DNA of 64,000 nucleotides, taken from assembly GCF_004798935.1 (NCBI RefSeq), contig NZ_RAHT01000009.1:62001-126000 (forward strand), given 5' to 3'. Position 1 is the first letter of the stretch. Every line of letters begins with the position of its first letter. Below are positions 35,870 to 46,379 of this stretch, piece by piece. The translations under genes and the position numbers were made by a program. The notes under the pieces are model-generated. The model made no database searches. It was given only the letters and a program-made list of their open reading frames with translations, and had not been told where the DNA came from. The stretch is from Ningiella ruwaisensis. Lineage in GTDB: Bacteria > Pseudomonadota > Gammaproteobacteria > Enterobacterales > Alteromonadaceae.

Positions 35870-37081
35870 ATGGGTTTAAAAGCATATTTAGAAAAAATCG
35901 AGCCTGATTTTGAAGCAGGTGGTAAATACGAGAAGTTCTACGCGCTTTACGAAGCGGCAGCAACCATCTTCTATACCCCAGGCAAAGTAAACAAAGCCAA
36001 TACGCATGTAAAAGATGCCATTGATTTAAAACGCATCATGATAATGGTGTGGATGGCCACGTTCCCAGCAATGTTTTATGGCATGTATAACGTTGGTTTG
36101 CAGGCATCTTATGCGATTGAGGCAGGTGGCGCTTTGTATGACGGTTGGCAAGCTGGACTGTTTTCAGCCATTGGTGGAACACTAACTGCTGATTCTGGCT
36201 GGTTTATGATGATGCTATATGGCGCATGTTTCTTTGTGCCAATTTACGCTACGACTTTTATCGTTGGTGGATTTTGGGAAGTGCTATTTGCATCGGTTCG
36301 TAAACACGAAGTCAATGAAGGGTTCTTTGTAACCTCTGTTTTGTTTTCTTTAACCCTTCCGGCAACGATCCCGCTATGGCAAGTTGCTTTAGGTATTACA
36401 TTTGGTGTGGTGATTGCAAAGGAAATCTTCGGTGGAACCGGACGTAACTTCCTAAATCCAGCGCTTTCAGGACGTGCGTTTTTGTATTTTGCTTATCCAG
36501 CACAAATTTCTGGTGATCAACCCTGGGTGGCAGCTTCAATGCCTGATGGCTACTCAGGCGCAACATGGCTTAGCAACGCGGCAAATGGACAAATGGATTA
36601 CACCGATATGACGCTTTTCGCCAATTCTTTCCTGGGAAATATTCCTGGCTCAGTAGGAGAAGTGTCGTCGCTAATGATTATGATAGGCGGCCTATTCATT
36701 ATATACATGGGAATTGCAAGTTGGCGGATCGTAGCAGGTGTAGCACTAGGTGTTGCGTTTTTTGCAACCTTATTAAACCTGTTTGCCAGTGACCCAAGCT
36801 CTATTATGGCGATGCCATGGTATTGGCATATGGTGATTGGTGGCTTGGCATTCGGTATGTTCTTTATGGCAACTGATCCGGTGTCTGCATCGTTTACCAA
36901 TCAAGGTAAATGGATGTATGGCTTCTTTATTGGCTTGATGACAGTGCTAATTCGTGTGCTCAACCCCGCCTTCCCTGAAGGGATTATGCTGGCGATTTTA
37001 TTCGCTAATTTGTGGGCACCACTATTTGACTACTTCGTTGCTCAAAGCAACATCAAACGGAGGCTTGCACGTGTCGGCTAA
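35870..37081 (+). CDS. nqrB: Na+-translocating NADH:quinone reductase subunit B
   Basis: Membrane subunit with about ten helices that holds riboflavin and a covalent FMN and forms part of the Na+ path. Covalent FMN is expected on Thr232 in the motif [25 protein letters not shown] is also conserved. Starts 3 bases after the nqrA stop and overlaps nqrC by 11 bases. Confidence 0.97.
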   Translation: MGLKAYLEKIEPDFEAGGKYEKFYALYEAAATIFYTPGKVNKANTHVKDAIDLKRIMIMVWMATFPAMFYGMYNVGLQASYAIEAGGALYDGWQAGLFSAIGGTLTADSGWFMMMLYGACFFVPIYATTFIVGGFWEVLFASVRKHEVNEGFFVTSVLFSLTLPATIPLWQVALGITFGVVIAKEIFGGTGRNFLNPALSGRAFLYFAYPAQISGDQPWVAASMPDGYSGATWLSNAANGQMDYTDMTLFANSFLGNIPGSVGEVSSLMIMIGGLFIIYMGIASWRIVAGVALGVAFFATLLNLFASDPSSIMAMPWYWHMVIGGLAFGMFFMATDPVSASFTNQGKWMYGFFIGLMTVLIRVLNPAFPEGIMLAILFANLWAPLFDYFVAQSNIKRRLARVG

Positions 37082-37841
37082 AAAAGAAACCTTAGGAAAA
37101 ACGATTCTCGTCGTTGTAGCAGTGTGCTTAGTCTGTTCAATTGTAGTATCAGGTGCAGCTGTTGGATTACGCTCATTGCAAGAAACCAACGCAGCGCTTG
37201 ATAAAAAGTCGAATATTTTGAACGCAGCAGGCTTGCTTGCGAACGCATCCAGCAAAGATGAAATCGCACAGATTTATGCAAATCGTGTTGAAGAAAAATT
37301 TGTCGATTTGTCGACGGGTGAATATGTAGAAAAACCTTCAGAAGATTTCGATATGTATAAGGCCGCAAAGCAGCCTGAGTTTTCGGTAAAAGTCGATACT
37401 TCTGAGGTAAAACCCGGCTTTCTGCGCCGCTCTAGCATTGCCAGCGTTTATCACGTAAAAGATGAAGCCGGTAAGGTAACTCGCATCGTGTTGCCTGTGC
37501 ACGGCTCTGGCTTATGGGATTTAATGTACGGCTTTTTAGCATTAGATGAAGACGGACAGACCATTCGTGAACTGATTTACTATCAACATAAAGAAACACC
37601 GGGACTGGGTGCTGAAATTCAAAATCCCGAGTGGCAAGCAAAGTGGGATGGCAAGCAGCTTTACAAAGATGGTGAAGTCGCTATTAGTGTTGATAAAAAT
37701 GTAGGCAACGGTAATCAGTACGCTGTTGATGCGCTGTCTGGCGCAACACTTACCAGTAACGGTGTAGAAAATACGCTTCAGTACTGGGCAAGTGAAAACG
37801 GCTACGGAAATTATCTTAAACGTCAATCTTGGAAATCATAA
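37071..37841 (+). CDS. nqrC: Na+-translocating NADH:quinone reductase subunit C
   Basis: Anchored periplasmic-facing subunit carrying the second covalent FMN. The true start is a GTG (VSAKKETLG) inside the nqrB end, with GGAGG seven bases before it; the open frame reaches further up into nqrB but that part is not NqrC. Length 256 as in V. cholerae. One N-terminal helix ([20 protein letters not shown]), then GVPGLGAE-type [12 protein letters not shown] and the FMN site SGATLT with Thr226. Confidence 0.96.
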   Translation: MSAKKETLGKTILVVVAVCLVCSIVVSGAAVGLRSLQETNAALDKKSNILNAAGLLANASSKDEIAQIYANRVEEKFVDLSTGEYVEKPSEDFDMYKAAKQPEFSVKVDTSEVKPGFLRRSSIASVYHVKDEAGKVTRIVLPVHGSGLWDLMYGFLALDEDGQTIRELIYYQHKETPGLGAEIQNPEWQAKWDGKQLYKDGEVAISVDKNVGNGNQYAVDALSGATLTSNGVENTLQYWASENGYGNYLKRQSWKS

Positions 37842-37850
37842 GGCACGAAC

Positions 37851-38483
37851 ATGGCTGATACAAAAGAAATGAAAAAAGCCCTCTTCGGGCCGATAATCGA
37901 CAGTAACCCAATTGCGCTGCATGTGTTGGGTATCTGTTCAGCACTAGCAATTACAACAAAACTGGAAACGGCTTTGGTAATGTCATTGGCATTGACATCC
38001 GTTGTTGCTTTTTCAAATTTGTTTATTTCACTTATTCGAAATCAAATTCCATCAAGCGTGCGGATCATTATTCAAATGACTATCATCGCTTCTTTGGTGA
38101 TTGTTGTAGACCAAATCCTTAAAGCGTATTCATACGAAATTTCCAAGCAACTTTCGGTCTTTGTTGGATTAATTATTACCAACTGTATCGTAATGGGACG
38201 AGCGGAAGCTTACGCTATGAAATCACCACCGTTTATGAGCTTTTTAGACGGGATAGGTAATGGTTTGGGTTATAGCTTTATACTAATCGTGATTGGTACG
38301 GTCAAAGAGCTGTTTGGTTTTGGCACGATTTTGGGTTATGAAATTCTTCCTCTTGTACAAAACGGTGGATGGTATCAAGGAAACGGTCTTCTTATCCTGC
38401 CATTTAGTTCGTTCATTCTAATTGGCTTAATGATTTGGGCCATCAGAACGATTCGTCCTGAACAAGTCGAGCCTAAGGAATAA
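37851..38483 (+). CDS. nqrD: Na+-translocating NADH:quinone reductase subunit D
   Basis: Six-helix membrane subunit. The 210 residues show [25 protein letters not shown] and the half-helix motif [15 protein letters not shown], whose Cys takes part, with the matching Cys of NqrE, in the intramembrane [2Fe-2S] centre. Begins 9 bases after nqrC. Confidence 0.97.
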   Translation: MADTKEMKKALFGPIIDSNPIALHVLGICSALAITTKLETALVMSLALTSVVAFSNLFISLIRNQIPSSVRIIIQMTIIASLVIVVDQILKAYSYEISKQLSVFVGLIITNCIVMGRAEAYAMKSPPFMSFLDGIGNGLGYSFILIVIGTVKELFGFGTILGYEILPLVQNGGWYQGNGLLILPFSSFILIGLMIWAIRTIRPEQVEPKE

Positions 38484-38488
38484 TTGCG

Positions 38489-39097
38489 ATGGAACATTAT
38501 TTATCACTTGCTATAAGAGCCATTTTTGTTGAGAACATGGCGCTATCATTGTTCTTGGGAATGTGTACTTTCCTCGCGGTCTCCAAGAAAGTCAAAACCT
38601 CCATGGGCCTCGGTGTTGCGGTAATCGTGGTTTTAGGTATTTCAGTACCCGTAAACCAAATTATTTACGTAAATATATTGGCCCCGGGCGCACTGGCTTG
38701 GGCTGGATTTCCTGATGCGGATTTGAGCTTTCTTAATTTCTTGACCTTCATCGGCGTTATTGCCGCTTTGGTTCAGATACTGGAAATGACACTGGACAAG
38801 TTTTTCCCGGCTTTATACAACGCATTAGGGATCTTCTTGCCGCTAATTACCGTAAACTGTGCCATATTCGGTGGTGTTGCGTTTGCTGTTCAACGTGAAT
38901 ATACACTTGGTGAAAGTGTTGTTTACGGCATTGGCTCAGGCATTGGATGGGCATTAGCCATTGTATTGTTGGCAGCAGTGCGTGAAAAACTTAAGTATGC
39001 CGACATGCCAGACGGTATTCGAGGTTTGGGTTCAGTGTTTATGATTGCAGGCTTAATGGCATTAGGTTTTCAATCATTTACCGGTATTTCACTGTAA
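38489..39097 (+). CDS. nqrE: Na+-translocating NADH:quinone reductase subunit E
   Basis: Membrane subunit homologous to NqrD and lying inverted to it. The 202 residues have [22 protein letters not shown] and the [18 protein letters not shown] motif, each with a Cys for the shared iron-sulfur centre. Five bases after nqrD. Confidence 0.97.
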   Translation: MEHYLSLAIRAIFVENMALSLFLGMCTFLAVSKKVKTSMGLGVAVIVVLGISVPVNQIIYVNILAPGALAWAGFPDADLSFLNFLTFIGVIAALVQILEMTLDKFFPALYNALGIFLPLITVNCAIFGGVAFAVQREYTLGESVVYGIGSGIGWALAIVLLAAVREKLKYADMPDGIRGLGSVFMIAGLMALGFQSFTGISL

Positions 39098-39115
39098 AGT
39101 GGACAGGAGCAAATA

Positions 39116-40348
39116 ATGAATCAAGTAGAAATTTATCTTGGCGTTGGGATGTTTATTGCGATTGTACTTGTACTCGTATTTATCATCACTTTCGCTAAAT
39201 CAAAACTTGTCCCAACGGGTGACGTTAAGATTATGATTAACGATGACCCTGACAAAGTGATTACAGCCTCTCCAGGTGGCAAACTTTTAGGAGCCCTGGC
39301 AGAATCAGGTATCTTTGTGTCTTCTGCTTGCGGTGGTGGTGGTTCGTGTGGTCAATGTCGTGTGGACATAAAAGAGGGCGGTGGCGAGATCCTTCCTACT
39401 GAACTTGATCACATTACCAAGCGCGAAGCTAAACAAGGGTGTCGTTTATCGTGTCAGGTTGCTATTAAGCAAGACATGAAAATCGAACTGCCTGAAGAAG
39501 TGTTTGGAATCAAGAAATGGGATTGTGAAGTTATTTCAAACAATAACGAAGCTACGTTTATTAAAGAGCTTAAGCTTCAGATCCCTGACGGTGAATCTGT
39601 GCCGTTCAGAGCGGGTGGATACATTCAGATTGAAGCGCCTCCTCATCATGTAAAGTATAAAGATTTTGATATTCCAGAAGAATATCGCCCCGACTGGGAG
39701 CGTTTTGGATTCTTTGATGTTGAGTCTAAAGTAGATGAAGAGACTATCCGTGCTTACTCTATGGCTAACTACCCAGAGGAAGAAGGGATTATTATGCTTA
39801 ATGTGCGTATTGCAACGCCGCCGCCTAATAATCTAAGTTTACCTGCAGGTAAAATGTCCTCTTATATCTGGTCTCTTAAGAAAGGGGATAAGGTTACAAT
39901 ATCAGGTCCATTCGGTGAATTTTTTGCGAAGGAAACCGACGCTGAAATGGTATTTGTTGGCGGTGGAGCAGGTATGGCGCCAATGCGCTCGCATATCTTT
40001 GATCAACTACGTCGAATTAAAACCGACCGTAAAATAAGCTTCTGGTACGGTGCACGCTCGCTTCGCGAAATGTTTTACGTAGAAGACTTTGACATGCTTC
40101 AGGAAGAAAATGAAAATTTCAATTGGTATGTAGCATTGTCAGACCCGCAGCCAGAAGATAATTGGGATGGTTACACGGGCTTTATTCATAACGTATTGCT
40201 TGAAAACTACTTAAAAGACCACCCAGCTCCAGAGGACTGTGAGTTTTACATGTGTGGTCCACCTATGATGAATGCCGCTGTTATCAACATGCTAAAAGAT
40301 TTAGGTGTTGAAGACGAAAACATCATGCTTGATGATTTTGGTGGTTAG
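39116..40348 (+). CDS. nqrF: Na+-translocating NADH:quinone reductase subunit F
   Basis: Electron entry subunit: N-terminal helix, ferredoxin-like domain with Cys72, Cys78, Cys81 and Cys113 ([16 protein letters not shown]) for [2Fe-2S], FAD domain ([11 protein letters not shown]) and NADH domain ([23 protein letters not shown]). 410 residues. Last of the nqr structural genes; a terminator follows but apbE and nqrM continue on the same strand. Confidence 0.98.
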   Translation: MNQVEIYLGVGMFIAIVLVLVFIITFAKSKLVPTGDVKIMINDDPDKVITASPGGKLLGALAESGIFVSSACGGGGSCGQCRVDIKEGGGEILPTELDHITKREAKQGCRLSCQVAIKQDMKIELPEEVFGIKKWDCEVISNNNEATFIKELKLQIPDGESVPFRAGGYIQIEAPPHHVKYKDFDIPEEYRPDWERFGFFDVESKVDEETIRAYSMANYPEEEGIIMLNVRIATPPPNNLSLPAGKMSSYIWSLKKGDKVTISGPFGEFFAKETDAEMVFVGGGAGMAPMRSHIFDQLRRIKTDRKISFWYGARSLREMFYVEDFDMLQEENENFNWYVALSDPQPEDNWDGYTGFIHNVLLENYLKDHPAPEDCEFYMCGPPMMNAAVINMLKDLGVEDENIMLDDFGG

Positions 40349-40363
40349 ACATTATCGTTATTG

Positions 40364-40389
40364 AAAAGGGGCATTTGCCCCTTTTTTTA
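40364..40389 (+). terminator. Terminator after nqrF
   Basis: AAAAGGGGC pairs with GCCCCTTTT and a T-run follows. It may make expression of apbE and nqrM partly separate from the pump genes. Confidence 0.85.
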
Positions 40390-40437
40390 ACTGTGTTTTG
40401 CGTATCGCTCTCCCTTGTATTCACATAAAGAATTTTT

Positions 40438-41478
40438 ATGAAACATGATGGTTTAAAAAACTTCTCATTAGCCATACTTTTAATCTGTAGTTTAGCGCTA
40501 ACAGCGTGTGCCCCCTCTCACGAAAAGGTCCATTCCCTGACGGGCAAAACAATGGGGACGACTTTTAACGTCAAATTCGTTGCAGACGGCAGCGCAGCTG
40601 AGCTTGATAAAGATTTGCTCTTATCTGATATTGAAACTCGATTGCTGGAAATTAATCAGTTGATGTCGACCTATATTGAGGATTCGGAGTTATCGCGTCT
40701 CAATAAGGCGCCTGCCAACACAGCTTTTACGATCAGCGACGAAACAGCCTATGTAATTGAAGAAGCGCTTCGTCTGACACGCTTAAGTGACGGGGCTTTA
40801 GATATCACTGTAGGACCTATTGTTAACCTTTGGGGGTTTGGCCCCGATCTAAAGCCTGAAACGGTGCCGACTGAAACACAAGTCGCTCAAGCGAGAGCAT
40901 TAGTTGGTCCTGATAAATTCACCCTTCAGAATAATCAAGTTATTAAGGCGCATCAGGATGTGTACATTGACTTATCGACTATCGCAAAAGGATATGCGGT
41001 TGATGAACTGGCAGAAATGTTAGAACAGCGAAATATTACGAATTATTTAGTCGAAATTGGCGGTGAAATGCGACTCTCCGGGCAAAAACCTGAAGCTCAG
41101 GATTGGCTGGTTGCTATAGAAAAACCTGTTAGCTCTGAGCGCGCTGTACAGCGTATAATACATATTGGTGATAACGCGATTGCTAGTTCAGGTGATTATA
41201 GAAATTACGTGGAAGAAGCGGGAAGACGCTTTTCACACTTAATCGATCCACAAACGGCTTATCCCATCGATCATAACCTAGTGTCGGTGAGCGTGATAGC
41301 GCCTACTTGTATTGAAGCAGACGGATTGGCTACTGCGCTCATCGTAATGGGGTTTGAAAAAGGTATGGACTTGGCTGAGAGAGAAGGCATAGCTGCCCTA
41401 TTTATCACAAAAGAAGGGAATGAATTTGTTGAATATCGGTCTAATGCTTTTAGCCGCAGTGTTAAAATAATGCAATAG
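40438..41478 (+). CDS. apbE: FAD:protein FMN transferase ApbE
   Basis: Attaches FMN from FAD to the Thr of NqrB and NqrC. The 346-residue protein has lipobox LALTA-Cys24, so it works in the periplasm, the side on which the FMN-bearing Thr residues lie. Motifs: TGKTMGTTFNVKF, ALDITVGPIVNLWGFGP, VYIDLSTIAKGYAVDELAE, NYLVEIGGEMRLSG, HLIDPQTAYP and the metal-site Asp/Thr region EADGLATALIVMG. Its place behind nqrF fits its job. Confidence 0.96.
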   Translation: MKHDGLKNFSLAILLICSLALTACAPSHEKVHSLTGKTMGTTFNVKFVADGSAAELDKDLLLSDIETRLLEINQLMSTYIEDSELSRLNKAPANTAFTISDETAYVIEEALRLTRLSDGALDITVGPIVNLWGFGPDLKPETVPTETQVAQARALVGPDKFTLQNNQVIKAHQDVYIDLSTIAKGYAVDELAEMLEQRNITNYLVEIGGEMRLSGQKPEAQDWLVAIEKPVSSERAVQRIIHIGDNAIASSGDYRNYVEEAGRRFSHLIDPQTAYPIDHNLVSVSVIAPTCIEADGLATALIVMGFEKGMDLAEREGIAALFITKEGNEFVEYRSNAFSRSVKIMQ

Positions 41479-41528
41479 TGAAAAGCACAGCAAACTGATG
41501 ACTGACTAACATTATTTAAAGGTGAATT

Positions 41529-41762
41529 TTGAGTACATTTATTCTAGCGTTCGCATTTTTCCTGCTCATGGTTGTTGCTATGGGAGTGGGATATATTTTT
41601 CAAAAGAAGAGTATTTCAGGCTCTTGTGGTGGCTTGGGCGCCTTAGGTGTATCTAAAGCTTGCGATTGCCCAGAACCATGCGACCGGAAAAAGGAGCGCA
41701 TGGCGCGAGAAGCTGCGCGTGAAGAAAAGCTAAAAGAGTGGAAAGATAATCAGATAATTTAG
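41529..41762 (+). CDS. nqrM: NQR maturation protein NqrM (DUF539)
   Basis: Small membrane protein needed for NQR assembly, probably to deliver iron for the NqrD/E centre. One helix (FILAFAFFLLMVVAMGVGYIF) then Cys33, Cys45, Cys47 and Cys51 (GSCGGLGALG, ACDCPEPCD). Starts with TTG; AAAGGTG upstream. 77 residues. Confidence 0.95.
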   Translation: MSTFILAFAFFLLMVVAMGVGYIFQKKSISGSCGGLGALGVSKACDCPEPCDRKKERMAREAAREEKLKEWKDNQII

Positions 41763-41773
41763 TTTAGTAATAA

Positions 41774-41823
41774 GGGCGTGTTGATCTTTGCTGCAAAATC
41801 ATACAGCAAAGATCAACACGCCC
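41774..41823. repeat. Perfect 20-bp inverted repeat between nqrM and dinB
   Basis: Arms 41774-41793 and 41804-41823 are exact reverse complements around a 10-base loop (CAAAATCATA). No T-run follows on either side, so it is not a normal intrinsic terminator. Confidence 0.9.
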
Positions 41824-41835
41824 TAACAATAAGAT

Positions 41836-41867
41836 ACGAAGCTTTTTGGTATTTGAGGCTTCGTTTT
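41836..41867 (+). terminator. Terminator after nqrM
   Basis: ACGAAGC and GCTTCGT form a stem, followed by TTT. It lies just after the longer hairpin. Confidence 0.6.
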
Positions 41868-41962
41868 CACGGTTATTTGTTAGTTTCATCCTAGTCGTTC
41901 AAGCGCGGAAGTCGCATTTTTATTCACAATACTTTTCATTTCACACCAACTTGCGCATAATG

Positions 41963-41978
41963 CTGTCTGTATATACAG
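41963..41978 (+). promoter_or_regulatory. LexA box upstream of dinB
   Basis: CTGT-CTGTATAT-ACAG matches the CTGT-N8-ACAG SOS operator exactly and ends 12 bases before the dinB ATG, so LexA would block transcription. Confidence 0.85.
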
Positions 41979-41990
41979 GTCAAGGTCAGC

Positions 41991-43049
41991 ATGCGTAAGA
42001 TTATTCATGTGGATATGGACGCGTTCTATGTGTCTGTAGAAATTCGAGACAAGCCTGAACTTGCCGGTCATCCCGTTGCAGTAGGCGGAAAGACTGCAAA
42101 TAGGGGAGTCCTGACAACGTGTAATTATATTGCACGTGAATTCGGTGTGCGTTCTGCAATGCCGGCCGCCATCGCCTTACGTAAGTGTCCAAAGCTAATT
42201 ATTGTTCCTGGTCGAATGAAGGTTTATCAAGAGATTAGCCAACAAATTCGCGCCATTTTTGCCAGATATACAGCACTGATAGAGCCGCTTTCCCTGGATG
42301 AGGCCTACCTAGATGTAACAGACTGTGAGCATTTTAAAGGCTCTGCGACGCTTATTGCACAAGATATTCGTCGTTCAATTTATGAAGAATTAGGCTTAAC
42401 GGCATCGGCGGGGATCGCCCCGATAAAGTTTGTGGCTAAAGTAGCCTCTGATATGAATAAGCCAAATGGACAATATGTGGTAACCCCAAGTCAGATAGAT
42501 GAATTTATTGAAGCTCTTCCCTTAAACAAAATACCAGGAGTAGGAAAGGTTACCTTTGAAAAGCTGCAGCAATTGGGTTTGCAGACCGGAGCAGACATAC
42601 GCGCATTACCCGAATCTGAATTGGTTGAAAAGTTTGGTAAGTTCGGTCGCTCTTTGTGGCAAAAATGCCAAGGAAACGATTATCGACAAGTCGAGACATC
42701 GCGCGTTCGAAAATCCGTAGGCGTTGAGCGAACGTTTAGTGAAGATAAAACGACAGAGCAGGAATTGGCAGACTATTTAACTCAGCGCCTTGTTCCTGAA
42801 GTAAAAGAGCGGGCACAAAAATATTTGGTAAAGCGAGGCATTGATAAAATAGGGGTGAAAGTCAAGTTTCAGGATTTCCAACAAACAACTAAAGAAGCCA
42901 AGTTTGACCAAATTGATGAGGACCTTTTATTACGGTTATTACACGAAGCTTTGGAGAGAGGACAGGGAAAACGTGTGCGTCTGCTAGGAGTCCAGATTGG
43001 ACTAAAAGATGAGCAGGAAGAGTTTCCACAAATGAGCTTTAAATGGTAA
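41991..43049 (+). CDS. dinB: DNA polymerase IV
   Basis: Y-family translesion polymerase. Catalytic acidic residues lie in HVDMDAFYVSVE and SLDEAYLDVTD; RKIIHVDMD is the usual start; the little-finger domain begins near RVRKSVGVERTF. 352 residues. The beta-clamp binding end is present as QEEFPQMSFKW, with the terminal aromatic residues. SOS control is supported by the LexA box. Confidence 0.97.
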   Translation: MRKIIHVDMDAFYVSVEIRDKPELAGHPVAVGGKTANRGVLTTCNYIAREFGVRSAMPAAIALRKCPKLIIVPGRMKVYQEISQQIRAIFARYTALIEPLSLDEAYLDVTDCEHFKGSATLIAQDIRRSIYEELGLTASAGIAPIKFVAKVASDMNKPNGQYVVTPSQIDEFIEALPLNKIPGVGKVTFEKLQQLGLQTGADIRALPESELVEKFGKFGRSLWQKCQGNDYRQVETSRVRKSVGVERTFSEDKTTEQELADYLTQRLVPEVKERAQKYLVKRGIDKIGVKVKFQDFQQTTKEAKFDQIDEDLLLRLLHEALERGQGKRVRLLGVQIGLKDEQEEFPQMSFKW

Positions 43050-43142
43050 GCTTCAGGCAACTAACTGCTTACTTTCCCATCCTTTAAATCTTCATTTAAA
43101 CCAAGGTTTTACAGCAAAAAAAAACTTGGCACATATGCGATT

Positions 43143-44153
43143 TTATGTGTTAGGCGAATAATAATTTGCATTTCTAATGCTTTCAAAGTCGTTGAAGCGA
43201 ACGCCGTTTTCAGCCATCACCTTGTTTATTTTCTTGCTAATAAACTGTCGGATATAAAAGGGTTGATTGGGCACATAATGATGAATCGTATGGGTACGTC
43301 CAAAATTAAAGCAGAAAAGATGAAAAGGGGTAAACAAGCGACTGCTTAACACATGTGTCTGTTCGTGTAGATTATTTACGCCACCATAATAATGCATGCA
43401 TGAAGTAACAAAATTGAGCGAGCTTGAACGAATGATATTAGGGATAATTAACACAACCATTAAAAACTCAAATACCTGCATAATCGAAAGCGCCCAGGCA
43501 GGGGTGCTGCTTTCAATTGGGAAAAACAAATTTAACCCATGAAAGGCGAGAACGCTGTAAAGCACTATAAAGTACAAAGTGGTCACAGGAAAGCCAGCAT
43601 TAAATACTTCAGCAAAACTAAAGCCCTTGATTTCTTTTTTGAATCGCCGACGATTAATGATCAAGCCCAAAAGACCGTCAACGATGACCAATGCCCGTAA
43701 AAAAGGATTACGAATACCATTGCCAACCAATCTTTCCTCAAGATCTTGCTGCGTCCCCGAATGCTGATGGTGGTGCAAATGTATCTTTCTGCGATACCAA
43801 GGATTGATTGTGTTTGGTCGCATTAACCAAACTGCCAACATCATAAAATTTTGCCAAAATGGCTGCTTACTAAAGTATTGGTTGTGTATCAAGTCGTGCT
43901 CTAACTCATGTGAGATAGATGTCACTACGGCCGCCAATATAATACAAAGCCAAGCCGGAATGAGCCCAAAGTAATAGAGGCTTCCAAGGCCGACAAGCGC
44001 ACTGAAAGACACGAGTAATGTAGCCATACCAATGGTATTTTGCTGGTTTAAAATCGGGAATCGGCTTCGTAGAGATTGCTCTTCCGTTTTTATTGCTCTT
44101 ACGATCGTTCTGATATTCTGTCTAATGTGGTCGTTTGTCATGTGAGTCGCCAT
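43143..44153 (-). CDS. Membrane fatty acid desaturase family protein
   Basis: Di-iron membrane oxygenase. Three His boxes are visible: HELEHDLIH, HLHHHQH and HTIHHYV, with a further NNLHEQTH, spread between four hydrophobic segments. Substrate may be an acyl lipid or another membrane lipid; the sequence alone does not tell. 336 residues; an ATG four codons later is an alternative start. Confidence 0.85.
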   Translation of the reverse strand: MATHMTNDHIRQNIRTIVRAIKTEEQSLRSRFPILNQQNTIGMATLLVSFSALVGLGSLYYFGLIPAWLCIILAAVVTSISHELEHDLIHNQYFSKQPFWQNFMMLAVWLMRPNTINPWYRRKIHLHHHQHSGTQQDLEERLVGNGIRNPFLRALVIVDGLLGLIINRRRFKKEIKGFSFAEVFNAGFPVTTLYFIVLYSVLAFHGLNLFFPIESSTPAWALSIMQVFEFLMVVLIIPNIIRSSSLNFVTSCMHYYGGVNNLHEQTHVLSSRLFTPFHLFCFNFGRTHTIHHYVPNQPFYIRQFISKKINKVMAENGVRFNDFESIRNANYYSPNT

Positions 44154-44445
44154 TGAGTGTAATGTTCAAATGCTATTTGGCTGCGCTTTATTTAAATACG
44201 GTAGGTTCGTATATTGCAGATTCATATACGGTCAAACGCGCGCAATAGTAGCAAAGGTTTTTTCACGGTGAAATACCTCCATAGTTGTAAGCGTAAGAAT
44301 ATATATACGTTATCGATAAATAAGCAATTGGCACTTTTTATAAAAAGTAAATGAAACAGGTTTGGTTAAAGTGAAGTATCTATCTATACTTTCAGTATTT
44401 AACCCTTATTTACACCGCAGTTATTAAATTTTGTTCAGGAGTATT

Positions 44446-46059
44446 ATGTCATTTCCTCAACCTAAGGCTGTCGCACTAAAAGATGCGCTTGCTCATCACG
44501 AAGATTACGATTTGAGCATTGTTGTTAGCGCTTCATTAAGTTCAAATCAATTTGAAGATCTGGAAGAGGCCTTGTTGGAAGCGCAGCGTACTGACCCAAG
44601 AATAGGTAAACGCCCCTCTTTGGTTTCCCACGCAAAAATGCCCGGCGGCAGATGTTTGCACGTTCCGATAGGTGAGCTTGCAAGAGACTACGATGATGTT
44701 CGTCGTTTTTTTGATATGGGAAAAGCGATCGCTGAAGTACTGTCAGAAGTGGATGCGATTAATCCTTTACTAATACTTGACCAGACTGAATGGCCCACGC
44801 ATAAGGCAAATGCCTATCAATTTGCTTTAGAAAACGTTTACCTGGGTATTTGCCAACAGCTTTGGCAGCCCTTAGAGGCGAGGCAAAATAGCGGGGCTGA
44901 GGGTGCCTTTGATACAAACGTGCTTGAAACGGTTCATGCGATTGCGCTGGTGGGAATAGGTGAGAGACGCGCCACGCAATTGGCGGCACTGGAGTCGGGT
45001 AAACGCGTAGCAAGAGATTTATGTGGAACTGAGCCAGAGCGCATGGCACCTATCGGCTTTGCAAACTACTGTGAAACGGTGTTTAAAAACTCCCCGGTGC
45101 AACTTGACGTCATTAGCGACCTACACACCTTAAAAACGGACTATCCGTGCTTACATGCGGTTGCACGAGCTTCTTTAGCCGTTGAGCGTCATCATCCCCG
45201 AGTCATTACCTTGCGCTACGATTCTGGCAAAGTACATGGGGAACAAGACAGCGAGCTTGTTCAAACTCTGTTTTTAGCAGGAAAGGGCATCACCTACGAC
45301 ACCGGAGGCGCTGACTTGAAGGTTAATGGTCATATGGCCGGAATGAGTCGTGATAAAGGAGGGGCGGCTGCGGTTGCTGGATTTATGAAAACTATAGCTC
45401 AGTTAAAACCAAAAGGGATTAAAGTTGTAGCAAGTATTGCAGCAGTTAGAAATTCCATTGGCGCTGACGCATATGTCCCTGATGAAATCATCACTTCACA
45501 TGCGGGTGTGCGAGTAAGAGTGGGCAATACCGATGCTGAGGGCAGAATGGTGCTAACCGATATTTTGTCTCATATGCGAGAGGAAGCACTCGGTTCAGCA
45601 AGTCCGCAGATATTTTCCATAGCTACTTTAACCGGGCATGCGGCAATCGCCTTTGGGCCTTACACGGCTTTGCTAGAAAATCAGGTGGCCATCAACCAGT
45701 CGGTGAGTGCAAATTTGATTGATGCAGGGGAGCGTTGGTCAGATCCTTGCGAGCAATCGCGAGTGCGGCGAGAAGATTATGATTTTATCAAGCCCAAAAC
45801 AAAAGCTGATGATGTGCTGTCTTCAAACAACGCGCCTTCAGTTAGTACTGTGAGAGGACATCAATTCCCTATGGCGTTTCTCAGTATCGCATCGGGTCTG
45901 GATAAACATAACATTGATAGTGACAAGCCCTTGCCCTACACCCATGTGGATATCGCAGGCTCTGGCGTGGAAGGGCTCAATTGGCAACATGGTAAACCAA
46001 CCGCCGCGCCGGTGGCGGCTTTTTTTGCAACATACATACTGCCACAACTTGAAAAATAG
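44446..46059 (+). CDS. M17 family leucyl aminopeptidase
   Basis: Two-metal aminopeptidase. The catalytic half has KGITYDTGGADLKVNGHMAGMSRDKGGAAAV (Lys and Asp ligands), then VRVGNTDAEGRMVLTD, the family signature. CAGGAGTATT precedes the ATG used, giving 537 residues. The N-terminal half is longer and diverged from PepA, and closer in layout to the peptidase-B side of the family. The small DUF1653 gene follows 42 bases on and is likely cotranscribed. Confidence 0.92.
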   Translation: MSFPQPKAVALKDALAHHEDYDLSIVVSASLSSNQFEDLEEALLEAQRTDPRIGKRPSLVSHAKMPGGRCLHVPIGELARDYDDVRRFFDMGKAIAEVLSEVDAINPLLILDQTEWPTHKANAYQFALENVYLGICQQLWQPLEARQNSGAEGAFDTNVLETVHAIALVGIGERRATQLAALESGKRVARDLCGTEPERMAPIGFANYCETVFKNSPVQLDVISDLHTLKTDYPCLHAVARASLAVERHHPRVITLRYDSGKVHGEQDSELVQTLFLAGKGITYDTGGADLKVNGHMAGMSRDKGGAAAVAGFMKTIAQLKPKGIKVVASIAAVRNSIGADAYVPDEIITSHAGVRVRVGNTDAEGRMVLTDILSHMREEALGSASPQIFSIATLTGHAAIAFGPYTALLENQVAINQSVSANLIDAGERWSDPCEQSRVRREDYDFIKPKTKADDVLSSNNAPSVSTVRGHQFPMAFLSIASGLDKHNIDSDKPLPYTHVDIAGSGVEGLNWQHGKPTAAPVAAFFATYILPQLEK

Positions 46060-46101
46060 GAGCTTGTTGAACTACAAGCGATTTACAAGAGGAGGCTAAA
46101 G

Positions 46102-46341
46102 ATGAAAGTCATACCAGGTATTTACAAGCATTTTAAAGGCGGATTATACAAAGTAATTGATACGGTCACGCATTCTGAAACCGAACAGACACTTGTGCTG
46201 TATAAACCACTTTATGATCGGACAAGCGACAAAGCAAACGATGATCAAGGTTTATGGGTTCGGCCCATTGCGATGTTCAAAGAAACGGTTGAACATGAGG
46301 GTCATAAGGTCCCGCGATTTGTGCGCGTTAGTGCAAGTTAA
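46102..46341 (+). CDS. DUF1653 protein
   Basis: 79 residues with the DUF1653 pattern: PGIYKHFKGGLYKVIDTVTHSETEQTLVLYKPLY, LWVRPIAMFKETV. Role unknown in the family. AAGAGGAGG lies upstream of the ATG, a strong ribosome binding site. Confidence 0.88.
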   Translation: MKVIPGIYKHFKGGLYKVIDTVTHSETEQTLVLYKPLYDRTSDKANDDQGLWVRPIAMFKETVEHEGHKVPRFVRVSAS

Positions 46342-46379
46342 GCCCATTGAAAATAATACTAAGCAAAAATGGAACAAAT

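Noticed and set aside
36954-37070. N-terminal extension of NqrC reading back into nqrB
   Set aside because: The extra residues are the alternate frame of nqrB; a GTG with GGAGG at 37071 gives the normal 256-residue protein.
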